A DNA stretch of 64,000 bases, from assembly GCF_032362555.1 (NCBI RefSeq), contig NC_083519.1:3675501-3739500 (forward strand), given 5' to 3'. Below are positions 12,501 through 22,989 of the stretch, piece by piece. The notes under the pieces are model-generated. The model was not told the DNA's origin and made no database searches. It saw nothing but the letters and a program-made list of their open reading frames with translations. The stretch comes from Amyelois transitella (lineage: Eukaryota; Arthropoda; Insecta; Lepidoptera; Pyralidae). The first letter of the stretch is position 1. The number at the start of each line of letters is the position of its first letter. The position numbers and the translations under genes are program-made.

Positions 12501-15244
12501 CCTAAACTATTGATCTTGCATAAAGACCGATGCAGAGAGAACCAAGTTATGCATAAATTGAAGCAGAAGGAAAGATGTAGTGTTTGCCTACCTCCAAGAA
12601 AGAGGCGTTGTTTTAAGTCTATATTTTCAATACAAAATAGTCCAAAGGTAATGCATGAGTCAATCAACTGTTTTCGTCCTTCCAAACCATAGCGGAAGTG
12701 CCGTTTTCCTTTTCAAAAGAAAAAGTCAACAACACTTAATACTAAGAATTCTATTAAACATTTTCGTAACAAAAGCTCATCGTGACAAAGGGGAATGACT
12801 GTGTTTAAGTATGAATCATTACAGTACTTAACTACACTGCTTTTGTACAGTACTATTTAAATTGGACAGTGCAACCTTGTAGGTTGCCGCCGCAACGCAT
12901 AATAACACCAAACAATGACGTCCCATCAACAAAATGTTTACACAAAATGAAAAATTGCCGGGACGTGATAATCGAGGAAATTGCATCCTTAGCCTACTTT
13001 TCGTGACAACTCAATGTCATTTTTCATCTTCCCATTCCGTGGTATGATTGGTCGATGTGCGTAAATCCAAATACCATTGAAAAAAAGATTTCGGTTTGAT
13101 AACTGGTTTCTGTAAGGTTTCCATCTTACTCTAGAATTACCTAAAAGTATCCTTAAAGCTTAGTTCCCTATTTAAAAGTGCGATATGGATGTAATGGTGC
13201 GTTGAGTTGAAATTGAATACGTAGCCGTTGAAAAATTTTTCACTAAACCTACTGGTTATTCTTACTCTAATACGGAGAGACTAAAAAAATATAATTTACC
13301 AAGGTTTATTATTCATATCATTAACATAAATTATTCCCTAACCTAATTTGTATAGGTAATTAAAATAAATGCATAGCAATGAACGTAGCTAATCTAAGCC
13401 ACGTGCAGATAATATATCTTTTTTTAATATTAGTAAAAATAATATCTATTAGTGAAAAAAGTGTACCGGAAACTGAACATTAGATTGCTGCGAAGAGCCA
13501 GCTCTATCTTTCATGCTCTGTGGACGAAGTCTAAGGCTGTTTTCACCGTAATCAGTACTTATCTAAACTTGTTCTGATATTTCTCTGAACTGGTCGTTCT
13601 CGAAATCATAAGGATTAGTAAGCTACTTTGTTTAATTTTAATATCATAAGTTAACCTCATTGATTTTTAGGTGTCATTGGAATAAAGATATAATTCTTAA
13701 GTATTTTTGCGTCTGACTGTCCTATAAATAACGTGCAGTCAAAACTACTGGACGTAGGTAGATGGAATGTATAATAAACTTTGTGAAAACTATAGCAGAT
13801 AAGAAAGAAAGTACGTAGGTATAACTATTCTGAATTGACGCGGACATTATCAATTCATCATGAAGCGGAAAGATTTAGGGTGGTATTGTTTGTATATGTT
13901 GATTTGAAAAACTACTTAACCGATAAAAAGAAAATACTCGTTAACTGCAAGGGTGAATGGTTTAGTGCAAAAACTAGAACAGTATTCCGGATTTAAGAGA
14001 CATTACGCGCCATCCGTTTGTGCGTTACATAATTTACGAGTTAAGCAACTGGTCTGCTATCTGACCTCTTCTTTTATTGTTTGTGTTCCAAGTTTGGGGC
14101 CTTGGCAGCACGTGCTTTGGTTTGGCAGGGCCGTTGTTATCTTTTGAAGACCATGGACAGATAAGACTAGCTAGCTCTTGAGCAAATCTGGCATTTCCAA
14201 CAAAATTAACTTAATTTTAAAATGTGTTTCATATAAAGTAGTAATACCTATTATATAAAAAAAACCCAATAGCGAACAGAACAAAATGGCTCTTTTTTGC
14301 TCACAAAGTTGTTAAGGCCCAAATATCTTTTGATTATCAAAATAGGAAATTTATAAAGCCAAGAAATTCATCAAATGAAATTCAAAGCATTTTTACATAT
14401 TTGGTATATAGTATATTGCAGAACAAGAATGCAAACTAAGGAAAAAACAAAATTTACAACGTTATTCTAATAAATTGGCTCCAAACAGGTGCCTATGTAC
14501 CTACCTTACCTACTTAATGAAAATCTTTTGGTGTCTATCACGACAAGCAGAGAATGTTATTGTAATATGTACTTATTCGATTTGTTTTAAATTTTTAAAG
14601 AATAATAAGGTTGTATACATATTACACACAGACGATACCGACACCCTATGCCTAGGCCATAAGCACTTCGACGTACAATTACCTGTATGTCGAAATGGTT
14701 GTATTTGGTCAAGTAGGTAACTGTTCTATATTAACGATCTAACTGAACCGTTATAAGTTTTAGTATTAATATAAAAAATCATCAACCAGTCTCCATAATT
14801 CGCCTAAGAGCATGACTTCCATTTACCTATTTACTAAAAGGTATTAAATTGCACAAATTTTCTGCCAGTAGATACTTTGGCTTCTCAAGTGCATGTATAT
14901 ACTTAGTTATCATGTAATGGAAAATGATTGCTAAGACATAATTAATGCTGATTTAATTTTCTGTTAGCTGTTAGTCTATTAAGGTAATTTCTATAAATAA
15001 CACACTTTTTGAAAACATTCTCTCATTTTTACAAATTCGAAGCAACAAGACAAAGAAAATTGAAAACAGATTCGTTACGAACTGCAATTATACCCCAATC
15101 GCATTTAGAATTCAAATGAGCATGTGCCAGTTATGAGACCAACTGTCCTTCGCAAGTTCAACAATCTACAAATATTTTTTATCGCAGCATTCACCTGGAG
15201 ACGACTGGAAAATATGAAGAAAATACGACGGAACTCACCTGCAT
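3521..15244 (-). CDS. Chemosensory protein (OS-D family), left copy
   Basis: Small secreted alpha-helical carrier that binds hydrophobic ligands in insect sensilla and other tissues. Exon 2 (4052-4232) and exon 3 (3521-3660) encode the OS-D pattern C-x6-C-x18-C-x2-C: CALGEAPC in exon 2 and GACPQC in exon 3. The protein ends FPQQWAKIVRQYAG. The intron between them interrupts a threonine codon (A|CC) after KRLK, where the neighbouring copy is also split. Exon 2 opens with a splice acceptor (TTTCAG) and then a hydrophobic stretch ITHIIVLSALVAVAYSAE, which is most of a signal peptide but lacks a start codon. The best first exon is ATGCAG followed by GTGAGT at 15239-15244, giving MQ-ITHIIVL and 108 residues in all. 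That join is inference: it implies an intron of about 11 kb, now holding a Ty3/Gypsy element. Exons 2 and 3 are certain; exon 1 is about 55 percent. Confidence 0.88.
4233..5190. other. Intron 1 of the left chemosensory gene, left part
   Basis: AT-rich with no gene seen. At about 4945-5065 there is a decayed minus-strand piece of the family B repeat (GCAGGGATCGTAGCAGGTGG). The last five bases, CATCT at 5186-5190, are the target duplication of the neighbouring LTR element. Confidence 0.5.
5191..5301 (-). repeat. LTR of the Ty3/Gypsy element (3' LTR)
   Basis: 111 bases, starting TGTAATAATAATG and ending AACATGTCA on the plus strand. It is identical to the copy at 8971-9081 except at one position. 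It has the TG..CA ends of LTRs. Confidence 0.93.
8971..9081 (-). repeat. LTR of the Ty3/Gypsy element (5' LTR)
   Basis: 111 bases paired with 5191-5301. It is followed directly by CATCT, the target duplication. Being upstream of the minus-strand coding region, it would serve as the promoter LTR. Confidence 0.93.
9280..9410 (-). repeat. SINE fragment, same family as 12077-12448
   Basis: The CCCGGTTACATA, GGAGGGAAACCCGATGATCCTGAG and AGGTCAGGTGTT segments parallel the CCCGGTTGCATAC..CCTGGATTGGGTGAGTCAGG body of the copy at 12077. The tRNA-like head is missing. Confidence 0.45.
10150..10346 (+). repeat. tRNA-derived SINE
   Basis: It begins with a tRNA-like head: A-box-like TGGCGCAGTGGTAAGATG and B-box-like AGGTTCAATTTTCAG. 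These are the internal pol III promoter elements of SINEs. The head does not form a complete cloverleaf, so this is not a working tRNA. The downstream body shows nothing further that I recognise. Confidence 0.6.
10706..10880 (+). repeat. Family B interspersed repeat
   Basis: About 170 bases starting after a TACATACATA run with ACGCCTCTTTCCCGGAGGGG, then CTACCTCTTTCCACTTGCCA, CATTCATAACTCTCTTCATG and AAGCTCGGCGGTTT. The same sequence recurs at 38519-38680, 59352-59495 and 62264-62407 (+) and at 45120-45250 (-). Its origin is unknown to me. Part of it gives a spurious ORF. Confidence 0.75.
12077..12448 (-). repeat. SINE, near full length, minus orientation
   Basis: The tRNA-like head is on the right (on the minus strand: a CCGTGTCCGGTTAAAATAAG A-box region and an AGGTTCGAATCCCACCATGC B box). 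The body contains GGTTTCCTCACGATGTTTTT, a segment widely shared by moth SINEs. It recurs at 46340-46570 and 48377-48640. Confidence 0.7.
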
Positions 15245-15470
15245 GTTTTTCCGCTAAACTTGCTCAACACAGTCACTTTTACTTTCTTTAAACACTGTCC
15301 GTGCGCTCAAAGACGTTTGACCCGATTTTAAGATTTCTGCAAAATGCACTCGGCGATCGTTTTGGCCTGCAAGTGAGTAGTGAGTGCTGGGGTTTGCCGG
15401 AGTGCCGTAACCTCTTACTTAACCGATCCCCCCTTTTCAACTGGCCGTACTAAACCGTCAGGCGTTACGT
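15245..15470 (-). promoter_or_regulatory. Likely promoter and 5' UTR of the left chemosensory gene
   Basis: On the minus strand the sequence ending AGCGGAAAAACATGCAG reads as a 5' UTR into the proposed first exon. Upstream it is more GC-rich than the surroundings (CGATCGCCGAGTGC, GGTTTGCCGGAGTGCCG). A TTAAAAT motif lies about 80 bases before the ATG. The assignment depends on the exon 1 call. Confidence 0.35.
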
Positions 15471-15993
15471 GAGCAACGCGTGCGAAATAAACAACAGAAG
15501 GATAGCATTAATATTTATTTTTTAACATTATTTATACTATGAAAGATACACGTGATGCACATTGATGTACTAGTTAAGTCTTTGTGTAAAATTAGGACTT
15601 TACATTATTTGCGCCAGATAAACGTTATGTGTATTTACATATTGATTATTGTTTGGGGTTAAATCAATGAGAATGTTACTTCCAGTAGAATAAGATAACA
15701 TTATTTTGCATTCATTACTCATCCATCACTCATTACTTACTTGTCATTTATAAATGAATCTATTAGGTAATTCGTGAGCTCTATTAAAGTCTTTTCTGAA
15801 AGATTAGCACAAAATAGTTTTAATTCCTTCAATACATTACTTATTATTTATAATTCAGTGCCTTTGCTAATTGCAATTTGTCATCATAGCTGCAACTGTA
15901 GCAAAGCAAAGTATTTAACCTAAAATAAATAATTTAACCTTGACACTACCAGTTTCAAAATGTATAAAAAAATCTAGTTTCTAATTGCGTTTT
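15471..15993. other. Intergenic between the two chemosensory genes
   Basis: AT-rich sequence; nothing recognised apart from microsatellite-like CATTACTCATCC repeats near 15712-15745. Confidence 0.4.
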
Positions 15994-16634
15994 TCAACCG
16001 TATTGGCGGACGATTCGCGCCCACTCCCATGGGTAGTTTCTCTGGACGAAGGCCAGGGTTCGGCGAATCTGCATGGTCTCGTGCGGAGTGCATTGGGGAC
16101 AGGCGCCTCGGAGGACCAATGGCGCTAGCGCTGGAAAAAACATCTTGTTATTTTTGTGTTCCATCCACCTTCGGCTTCAGGAGTGAGTCCAGTAATGACG
16201 CAGCGATATCCATCTGTCTCTTGGCCTTGTTATCAAGCCGAAGCTTCAAATTATATTACAAATTACAGTTACCTAAAATTTGAAGGTTTCCACGGCTGCT
16301 TTTCCCTCACCCTTAGAACGTCGGTTTATCAGTCAAACTACTAAACTCAGTAAAGAGGCATCACGCAGGATTCGAGCCAAAGAACTGGTATGATTTTCAG
16401 ACAGAAATATGTATCTGACTTAAAATCATACCATTTCTTCCATCGTAAATGTATTTTCTAGGACTCACTTCTCAATCTCCTGCCCAAAGTATCACAGGGC
16501 CCTTCTCCCAACGCACACTTGAGGTGCCTCTGCATGGTGCTGCGGTCTGTGAGGGTCCGGTCCAGCTGTAAGTCAGACATTTGTGGCGCAGCCGTCGCCA
16601 AATGTACTGCGAGGCATGTTAGCAGGATTAATTT
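15994..16634 (-). CDS. Chemosensory protein (OS-D family), right copy, first exon not found
   Basis: Two exons are clear. Exon 2 (16469-16634) begins after a TTTTAACAG acceptor with the hydrophobic signal-peptide core KLILLTCLAVHLATAAP and contains CALGEGPC. Exon 3 (15994-16130) contains TLAPLVLRGACPQC and ends ARIVRQYG-stop. Together they give the OS-D cysteine pattern C-x6-C-x18-C-x2-C. Phases and intron positions match the left copy exactly (A|CG threonine codon split; donor GTGAGT at 16468), so these are tandem paralogs. Differences across the whole coding region show the duplication is old. As in the left copy, exon 2 starts in phase 0 inside the signal peptide, so a short upstream exon with the ATG is needed. 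I could not find it in 16635-22900. About 100 residues are visible. Confidence 0.88.
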
Positions 16635-19600
16635 CTGTTAAAAAAATAATTAAATTAAACATTAACTTTTTTTTACTTGTAAGTACGAGTAGATTCGGCT
16701 CACGATTAAAAAAATGTCAGCACAAAACAAGTTTACGTCATTATAAAGAACTATGTCTTGGGTATGCCGATTCCAGCAAAATCCGTTCCGGCAAGATTAT
16801 AAAGTTAAGTCATTTAAAAATATATATAGTATTTCATTCTTGCTATTATTTTAACACTCATTTAACATATTAGTGGCGATCACGATAATTGGATTTTCCC
16901 AATCCTGTGAGAATCAACGGACATATGAGTGTTGGTTTTAAAAAGTTAACAGTTGTAAGGACCATCGTCGACAATGTACGCAGATTGATAAACATAGAAA
17001 AAGCGGCATCTGTTAGAATCATGTGGTATCTAATTTCCAAGCGCAGTAAACAGACGCAACATCTTACCAATATATGGACCGACATTTTATCTACCCCTAC
17101 AATCTTTAACCCTTTCTGACAAGTTCAATTGCTATAATCTCACTTCACCAGATTTCCTGATTAACTTTAATTAAGTATAAGTGTGTCATTCTAGCTCGCT
17201 CTTTTTTACGCAACAACCCAAAAAAGGATAGTTATAGGTATTTTGTAATAAGGTGTATCACAGCAAGAATATCGCCATTAGCTTTCACCTTAGTAGATTT
17301 TAAGGTTTTCTTATAATACGAACTACATTATAGACCTTCATTACACTACCCATAGTGAAAATATCAACTTACCTACTCTAATTATTATACCTATGTCATC
17401 TCTCACTCTCTGATTTGATACACATTGTATTGTCTATTTCTTGTTTAAAATTTGTTAAAATCGGGTTAATTTATTTAACTCATAAAGGTAGTTTAGAAAG
17501 GTGATCCAAGAAGCGTTAAGGAAAATTTATAAATTTTGGTTTGGATTACGGAAAGCTAATTGCTGCGGCGCCGTGCGATATCTCTAGAAGGCTGGAAATT
17601 CCCACGGCCGAAGCGAATGGCTACATTTCTTGCATAATAATAAAATGTAGTAAAATAATATTAAGTAGTCGTATTTAATGAAACGAAATATGACTATGTA
17701 AGTTTACGATTACTAGAACTAATATGTACGGGGTAGACAGCGCTTAGGTAAGCTTTAAAAACTAGCTGCCCTGTGATCTTAAGACTATAAACTTTCCGGT
17801 GTAGTTATAAAATTTAATGGAAATATAAATCAATACTGTTAACAAACTTTATATATACTAACTTATTCAACCATAAAGAGTTATGTGTATTTCTTCAAAA
17901 ATTTTCATTATCTCTCACGTAAAATATAAGACAATATTCAAAATACTGTTTCGAGATTATAACTACGACGTAGTGCCAATAAACAAAAATAATATTAAAA
18001 AAATCATACCCGCATTATATCACTGTTGAAAAACTTTTAACTGGGTTCCTGTTAAAATGTCTATTAGGCGACTGCCCTCCGATCAGGGAGCAACTGAACT
18101 GACCACAATCATCTCATAATTTGACACCGGGACTCCTTTGTGGGGTCATTAGGATCGAATTGAGGGCCATCACGAGTCGTTAGGGCGAATATCAACGATT
18201 CCCACAAGCGCGCCCTAATGGACTCTCAGATAAATTCGTAGTAACTCCAAATACAAAATGCATAATGAATTTTGATAATTACTTAACGTTATTTATTACT
18301 CATTAATAGAGATAAGATGTTTCTTATATTAGGTCCCTTCTTTTAATTAGATGGTCTCGAAAAAGGTAACTTTGATTTTATGAACTAAAAAAGTATGTGG
18401 TTTTTATGGCATCATAAAAAAGAAAAGAAAGTTTTAGATGTGCCTTTTTTAAATGGGCTTAAGTCAGGGTTTTTACATATAAGGTACCTACGTAAAGCGA
18501 ATCCAATCAGACTACACGACGTTGTGTAACCTATTAAAAATATATTTTTCTAACTGTTAAAATTGTTGTACCTATTTATTTCTTAAGATATATATTTGGA
18601 TTGATTGTTCCCCATAGCACGCTGGGTTTACCTGTAATTGGTCAAGCAGTTAGGATTGAATTATTTATGTTGCGTACATATGTGCATGTCATATTGTATC
18701 GACTGTTGGTAAGCTAAATAAATACCTAAACATACCTGGCCCGTGAAAGTATTTAAACTTGGTAAAAGTTGCACTAGATAATTGTGGACCTATTGTTTTC
18801 GATCGACTGGAAGATTTACAGATGATCATGTATGTACCCCACCCAGAACCCCAGTCATTAATGGGGTGCTTTGAGGGTTTTGATCTAAGACCTCTCAGGG
18901 ACTAAATGAATATTTTTTTTATAATACATTTAAGTGCTTTTGACCTCAATTTGCCTGGTGGTAAGCAAGATGAGGCCTAATGTAGGTACAAATTCTTACC
19001 GAATTTAGTATTTCAAGGGTACTTACTTTCTAAATTGCAACTTCTACTAATATAAGATACCTATACAGAGCAATTTTTTTTTATGTTTATAAAAATAGAG
19101 GAAAAATTTATGCAGATGCATAAGAAATTACGGGGCCTATTCTGATGAAATTCTGCTCAGTGATAGACTTTCAGAAGTAATATACCTAAACTACTTTTAT
19201 TTTTTAATATTCCTACGGAGGCAGACTCGGGCATAAATTGTTGCCTATAACTATTCTCACTTATTACCTACAGATGGTAAACTTTTCAAAGTGGCGCACT
19301 GCCTTTTCTTGACAATATTATTGCAGGCTTTGTGGCGACATTTCTACGCCACAAGTCACAAAACCTAAAATCACGCAATGCTATCAGTCAAAAACAGCGA
19401 AAACTCTAAGTCGCGCAAGCAAAAACGTCATGGATTGGAGCATATATACAACAACCTCCTACACAACATCGTCGGAGCCGCGGTTCCCCAGGCATAACAC
19501 CTAGCCTAGCGGAAGATCTTCCCTTTGGTGGCGGTTGCGCCGAAATCATCGCTACCGCTACACCTTATTAGGGCCCATTTCATGCCAAATATTAGGTACC

Positions 19601-19707
19601 TATCTACCATTGCCAAATATTATATATCTACAGTTACTGAAAAAAACCCAGTGAGTTCTCTCACAAAAAAGGTCTCATCATGAGTCATTTTAGTAACACA
19701 AGAATAT
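16635..19707. other. Gene-poor AT-rich stretch
   Basis: Part of this is presumably intron 1 of the right chemosensory gene. I see no exon or mobile element that I can name. GC-richer islands at about 18060-18230 and 19310-19580 show no protein-like reading frame. The opposing ORFs at 16870-17119 overlap each other antisense and look like chance. Confidence 0.4.
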
Positions 19708-20073
19708 AATTGGGTAAGGCCGTAGATTTTGCCACTTAGTAACATAGAGTAACATAGATACTTCTATGTTATGGTAATGTATAAGTAACACGAAAGTAAC
19801 GAGTAAAGAGTGTAAGGTCGAGTTCAGAAGTACTGCCTCTTTTTTTTATTAATTTTTTTTTTCAAATTTCATAATATTTTCGTAAAGTACTGAAAATTAT
19901 ACTAACGTACGATTGTAATGGCAAGCACAATTCCATAGGAATTGGAGAAGCAAATGTATTCTGAGAAACACAAACGAAGTTAATGCAATGTTCCAAAACA
20001 AAATGTATGTACGGGCGTACGGGCCAGGGTATCTATTAACCTTATGTAAGAACTAAGCATATAAATGAAATGA

Positions 20074-20408
20074 AGCGGTGGTGGTCTAGTGGTTAAGACG
20101 TCCGCCTGGTGATCGAAATGTCCCGGGTTCGAATCCTACTCGAGCCACATGAGTTTGTATGCTAATCTGACTTACGTTTAGTACTTTTCATGACCACCAC
20201 TTGCTTCCGGTGAAGGAAAACATCGTGAGGAAGTCACATTAGTCGATTATTTATCAGTTAGTGTGTGAAATGGAGAAGGCAATGGCAAACCACTCTATTA
20301 ATATTGCCAAGAAAGTCGTTGTGTGTGTTTCATTGAAATCCATATAATGATCACGACTTCTCAGCCATGAGGAATACGACTAAGAAAAAGAAGAAGCAAA
20401 TAAAAAAC
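20074..20408 (+). repeat. tRNA-derived SINE nested in the 2.2 kb transposon
   Basis: The head reads GTGGTCTAGTGGTTAAGACG (A box) and CCCGGGTTCGAATCCTACTC (B box), so it is tRNA-derived with an internal pol III promoter. The body includes GGAAAACATCGTGAGGAAGT, the segment shared by many moth SINEs, and it ends in an A-rich AAGAAAAAGAAGAAG tail. AATGAAAT occurs just before and just after it and may be the target duplication. Confidence 0.75.
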
Positions 20409-20544
20409 AATGAAATCTTCTAAAATGTCTATTCATTAAATAGGTACTTAAAACACAATGTGTACTAATTAATCAATAAAATCACAAAAAAGGAACTAGG
20501 TAACCACTTTTACTTATGTCAACTAACAAATGATTTAAAATATT

Positions 20545-20915
20545 TAAATAAAAAATACAGTATCTTCATCATTTTGCAGATAATATTCTTTTGAATCTGT
20601 CTCTAACTGAATCAAATTTATCTTTTTTACTATAGAAATTGTGGTCACAGAATCAAGATCTAACTTTCTTTGCACTAAGAATTTTACAGAATTATTTGAA
20701 ATCTTAACATTTAAAAAAAAAATTATTTTGTAATATGTTTCGTCATTTTTAAATTCTATGATCTCAACAAATCCAATATAATACTTCCACGTTTTTCTTT
20801 CAAATTATCTAACCATAACGAATCTTTTATGTTGAAACTTAAATAATTCCCTTCATTTTCATTATTCTCTCTAACCGTGCTGCCAAGTTCTTCATCGTTC
20901 TGCTCGCTTCCTTCT
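20545..20915 (-). pseudogene. Decayed coding sequence inside the 2.2 kb transposon
   Basis: On the minus strand, after an acceptor-like TTTTTTATAG, a frame reads EGSEQNDEELGSTVRENNEN and then FNIKDSLWLDNLKEKRGSII before stopping at a TAG. An overlapping second frame reads KTWKYYIGFVEIIEFKNDET and onward through ISNNSVKFLVQRKLDLDSV to a stop near 20545. The two frames overlap for about ten codons, as if one exon had suffered a small frameshift. The protein is not one I recognise as a transposase. It may be a remnant of the element's own accessory gene or a captured host exon. Confidence 0.45.
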
Positions 20916-21908
20916 ATAAAAAACACATTTTATAAATTGGATTTCAAAATTCATCTTGCACTTTTAATGATTAAAATAATAATAATATTTTGTTTTCCTA
21001 AGCCATTAACTACAGGAAATACTTATTTAATATATGAAATTAAATGAGTCGTAGCCTATTGCACGAGTCTATGTACGAATCCTTACAACACTTAAACGTT
21101 ACGTAACATACAATCAATGTTACCGATAACATAGCAGTAACCTAGAAGTAACGCAGAAGCAAGATTTTTTTGGTTATAATTTACCATAACTCGATCATTC
21201 GAGCTAAATTTAAAACAAAACACGGCTCCTGCATAACTTATTCACTAAATAATACTTTCACATGAAAATAGGAGTAATAAACCAATTCTTTACCTTTGAA
21301 ATCGAATAAATCCCGAATGACGACACACACCTGCACTCACTTTTTGTCAAACCCACCACAGTAAACAAAATGGTTTTTTTTTTCTTTTTGTCCATGGACA
21401 CTTAAGTGTTGCCAGTATCGATACAAAATATTACCAAAATGTTTTACCTTAATTAGAGGTGAAATTGTGGTAACATACAAAATTGTAACATATAAGCAAA
21501 AATACGGGGACAAACCTTTAAATTGCGATAAAAAAATTAAATCTACTTATTTTAAATAATCTCATATTATTAATTGGCTGCTTAGTTTTGCGTTCTGTAG
21601 GTTAAGTTCTTGTAAACTTGACATTCAATAAATATACTACGAGTTTTGTAGTTCTCTAGTATTTGGATGATAAAAAAGACAACGCGATTTTTGCAAAATT
21701 TGGAGGACTGGCCAAGTTGAACACACTCTAGAAGTTAAAGTATTGAAGTGTTTGAACTTTTGAAATTAAATTATGTAGAGATAAGAGCTACAAAATATAT
21801 TATGAGTACCTTAGTAACAAATTACTAACATTAGTCTTTTATATGCAGTCAAAATGTGGGACATATTTTTTTTTCAAATAGTGGCAAAATTTACGGCCTT
21901 ACCCAATT

Positions 21909-22989
21909 ATTATTTGATAAGTTCGGTATGTACCTACCTAGGTATACATACATGTTGGCATCAAAATTACTGTTTTTATTTTAAAATCAGCTTTTGATTA
22001 ATATTCAAAACACATTACATACGTATAGCAAAAATCATTCAATTTTATCCAGACACTTCTTCGTTGTGGCAGTCAAACTTTTTCATGAACTTATTTTTGC
22101 CAATGTCGACTTTTACTCAGTCACAGAGAACTTGGTATTGTTTAGTCAGTCCTCGTTGAACATCTATGCTATGTCCTATCTCGTTGCTATGTTGGACAAC
22201 ATCAAAAGTCAGTAAATCCCTTATTGTTCCAACACTTATGCTTGTCCATATCCACCCACACTTATAAATATTAAAAGTGGATCATACACACATTTTGGGA
22301 AAAATATTACAGCACAAAACGTACCCATTGTTTTAGTTCGCCAAGTGTCCGTAGCTACCGACATAGGTACAAAAGCGTTATTTACAGTTACTTATTTTAA
22401 AATAGCCGCGCTTCCTTTTTTAATGTGGCTAGACCTCCTTGCGACTCGGCCTAAATCGAATGCTCGAATGACGTGAATAAAAGGCTACGCCATTATGACA
22501 TGGATATTAAAAAAGAGGTCAATGAAATGGCCATACAATTTCTTTGAAATGGCCATACCAAACCGGATATCATTGTCTTACCATACCATAGACAAATATC
22601 TTTTCCAAAAAAAGGAAAGGTCTTAGTTTTCGACCAGTTTCCGTCCTTAACCACAGACTAAAGACTTACTAGGAGAGCAGAGCATAGAGTAAAATAATAA
22701 ATAAATGGAGCAGTGTAATTTTTTGACTTAGTGCATTGTTCGTGTTATTTATTTTACTTTTATTGAATTTTATTATGAGTATCCTTATGTTAATTTATCA
22801 AGATCAAAGTAAATAAATGTCATGTATTTTCATACAACTTTGTTAAAATACGTTAATTAAAATACAAAACAAAGCTTAATTTTAAGTACTTGTCATCCAA
22901 TCATATGTTAGTAATTAACGATGTCATGTCACTGTTTGTTTACTAATGACAATTTCGTGAAAGTAAAGTGAATTTCAAAAGTTTTCGTG
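21909..22989. other. Upstream region of the 364-residue gene
   Basis: AT-rich with no element recognised. The last 70 bases before the ATG (ATTTCGTGAAAGTAAAGTG and so on) should be 5' UTR. No clear TATA box. Confidence 0.35.

Larger units (their letters stand above)
9087..15238. other. Intron 1 of the left chemosensory gene, right part
   Basis: About 6 kb of AT-rich DNA without a recognisable gene. It contains a SINE fragment at about 9280-9410, a tRNA-headed SINE at 10150-10346, a family B repeat at 10706-10880 and a SINE at 12077-12448. Open frames at 13953-14147 and 14475-14720 have no protein-like features. Confidence 0.5.
19712..21904. mobile_element. 2.2 kb inverted-repeat DNA transposon with nested SINE
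   Basis: The ends are inverted copies: GGGTAAGGCCGTAGATTTTG then CCACT on the left, and the reverse complement of GGGTAAGGCCGTAAATTTTG then CCACT on the right, one mismatch in 25. Both are flanked by AATT (19708-19711 and 21905-21908), a possible 4 bp target duplication, though AATT is palindromic and weak evidence. GTAAC motifs are repeated just inside both ends (about 19738-19805 and 21120-21165), a pattern typical of transposase-binding sites. Two minus-strand coding remnants lie at 20545-20915. A SINE is inserted at about 20074-20408. I cannot assign a superfamily. Confidence 0.7.

Noticed and set aside
16029-16344. Plus-strand ORFs
   Set aside because: They are antisense to exon 3 of the right chemosensory gene and its intron.
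18060-18230. GC-richer island as a possible exon
   Set aside because: No frame on either strand gives a protein-like segment bounded by splice signals.
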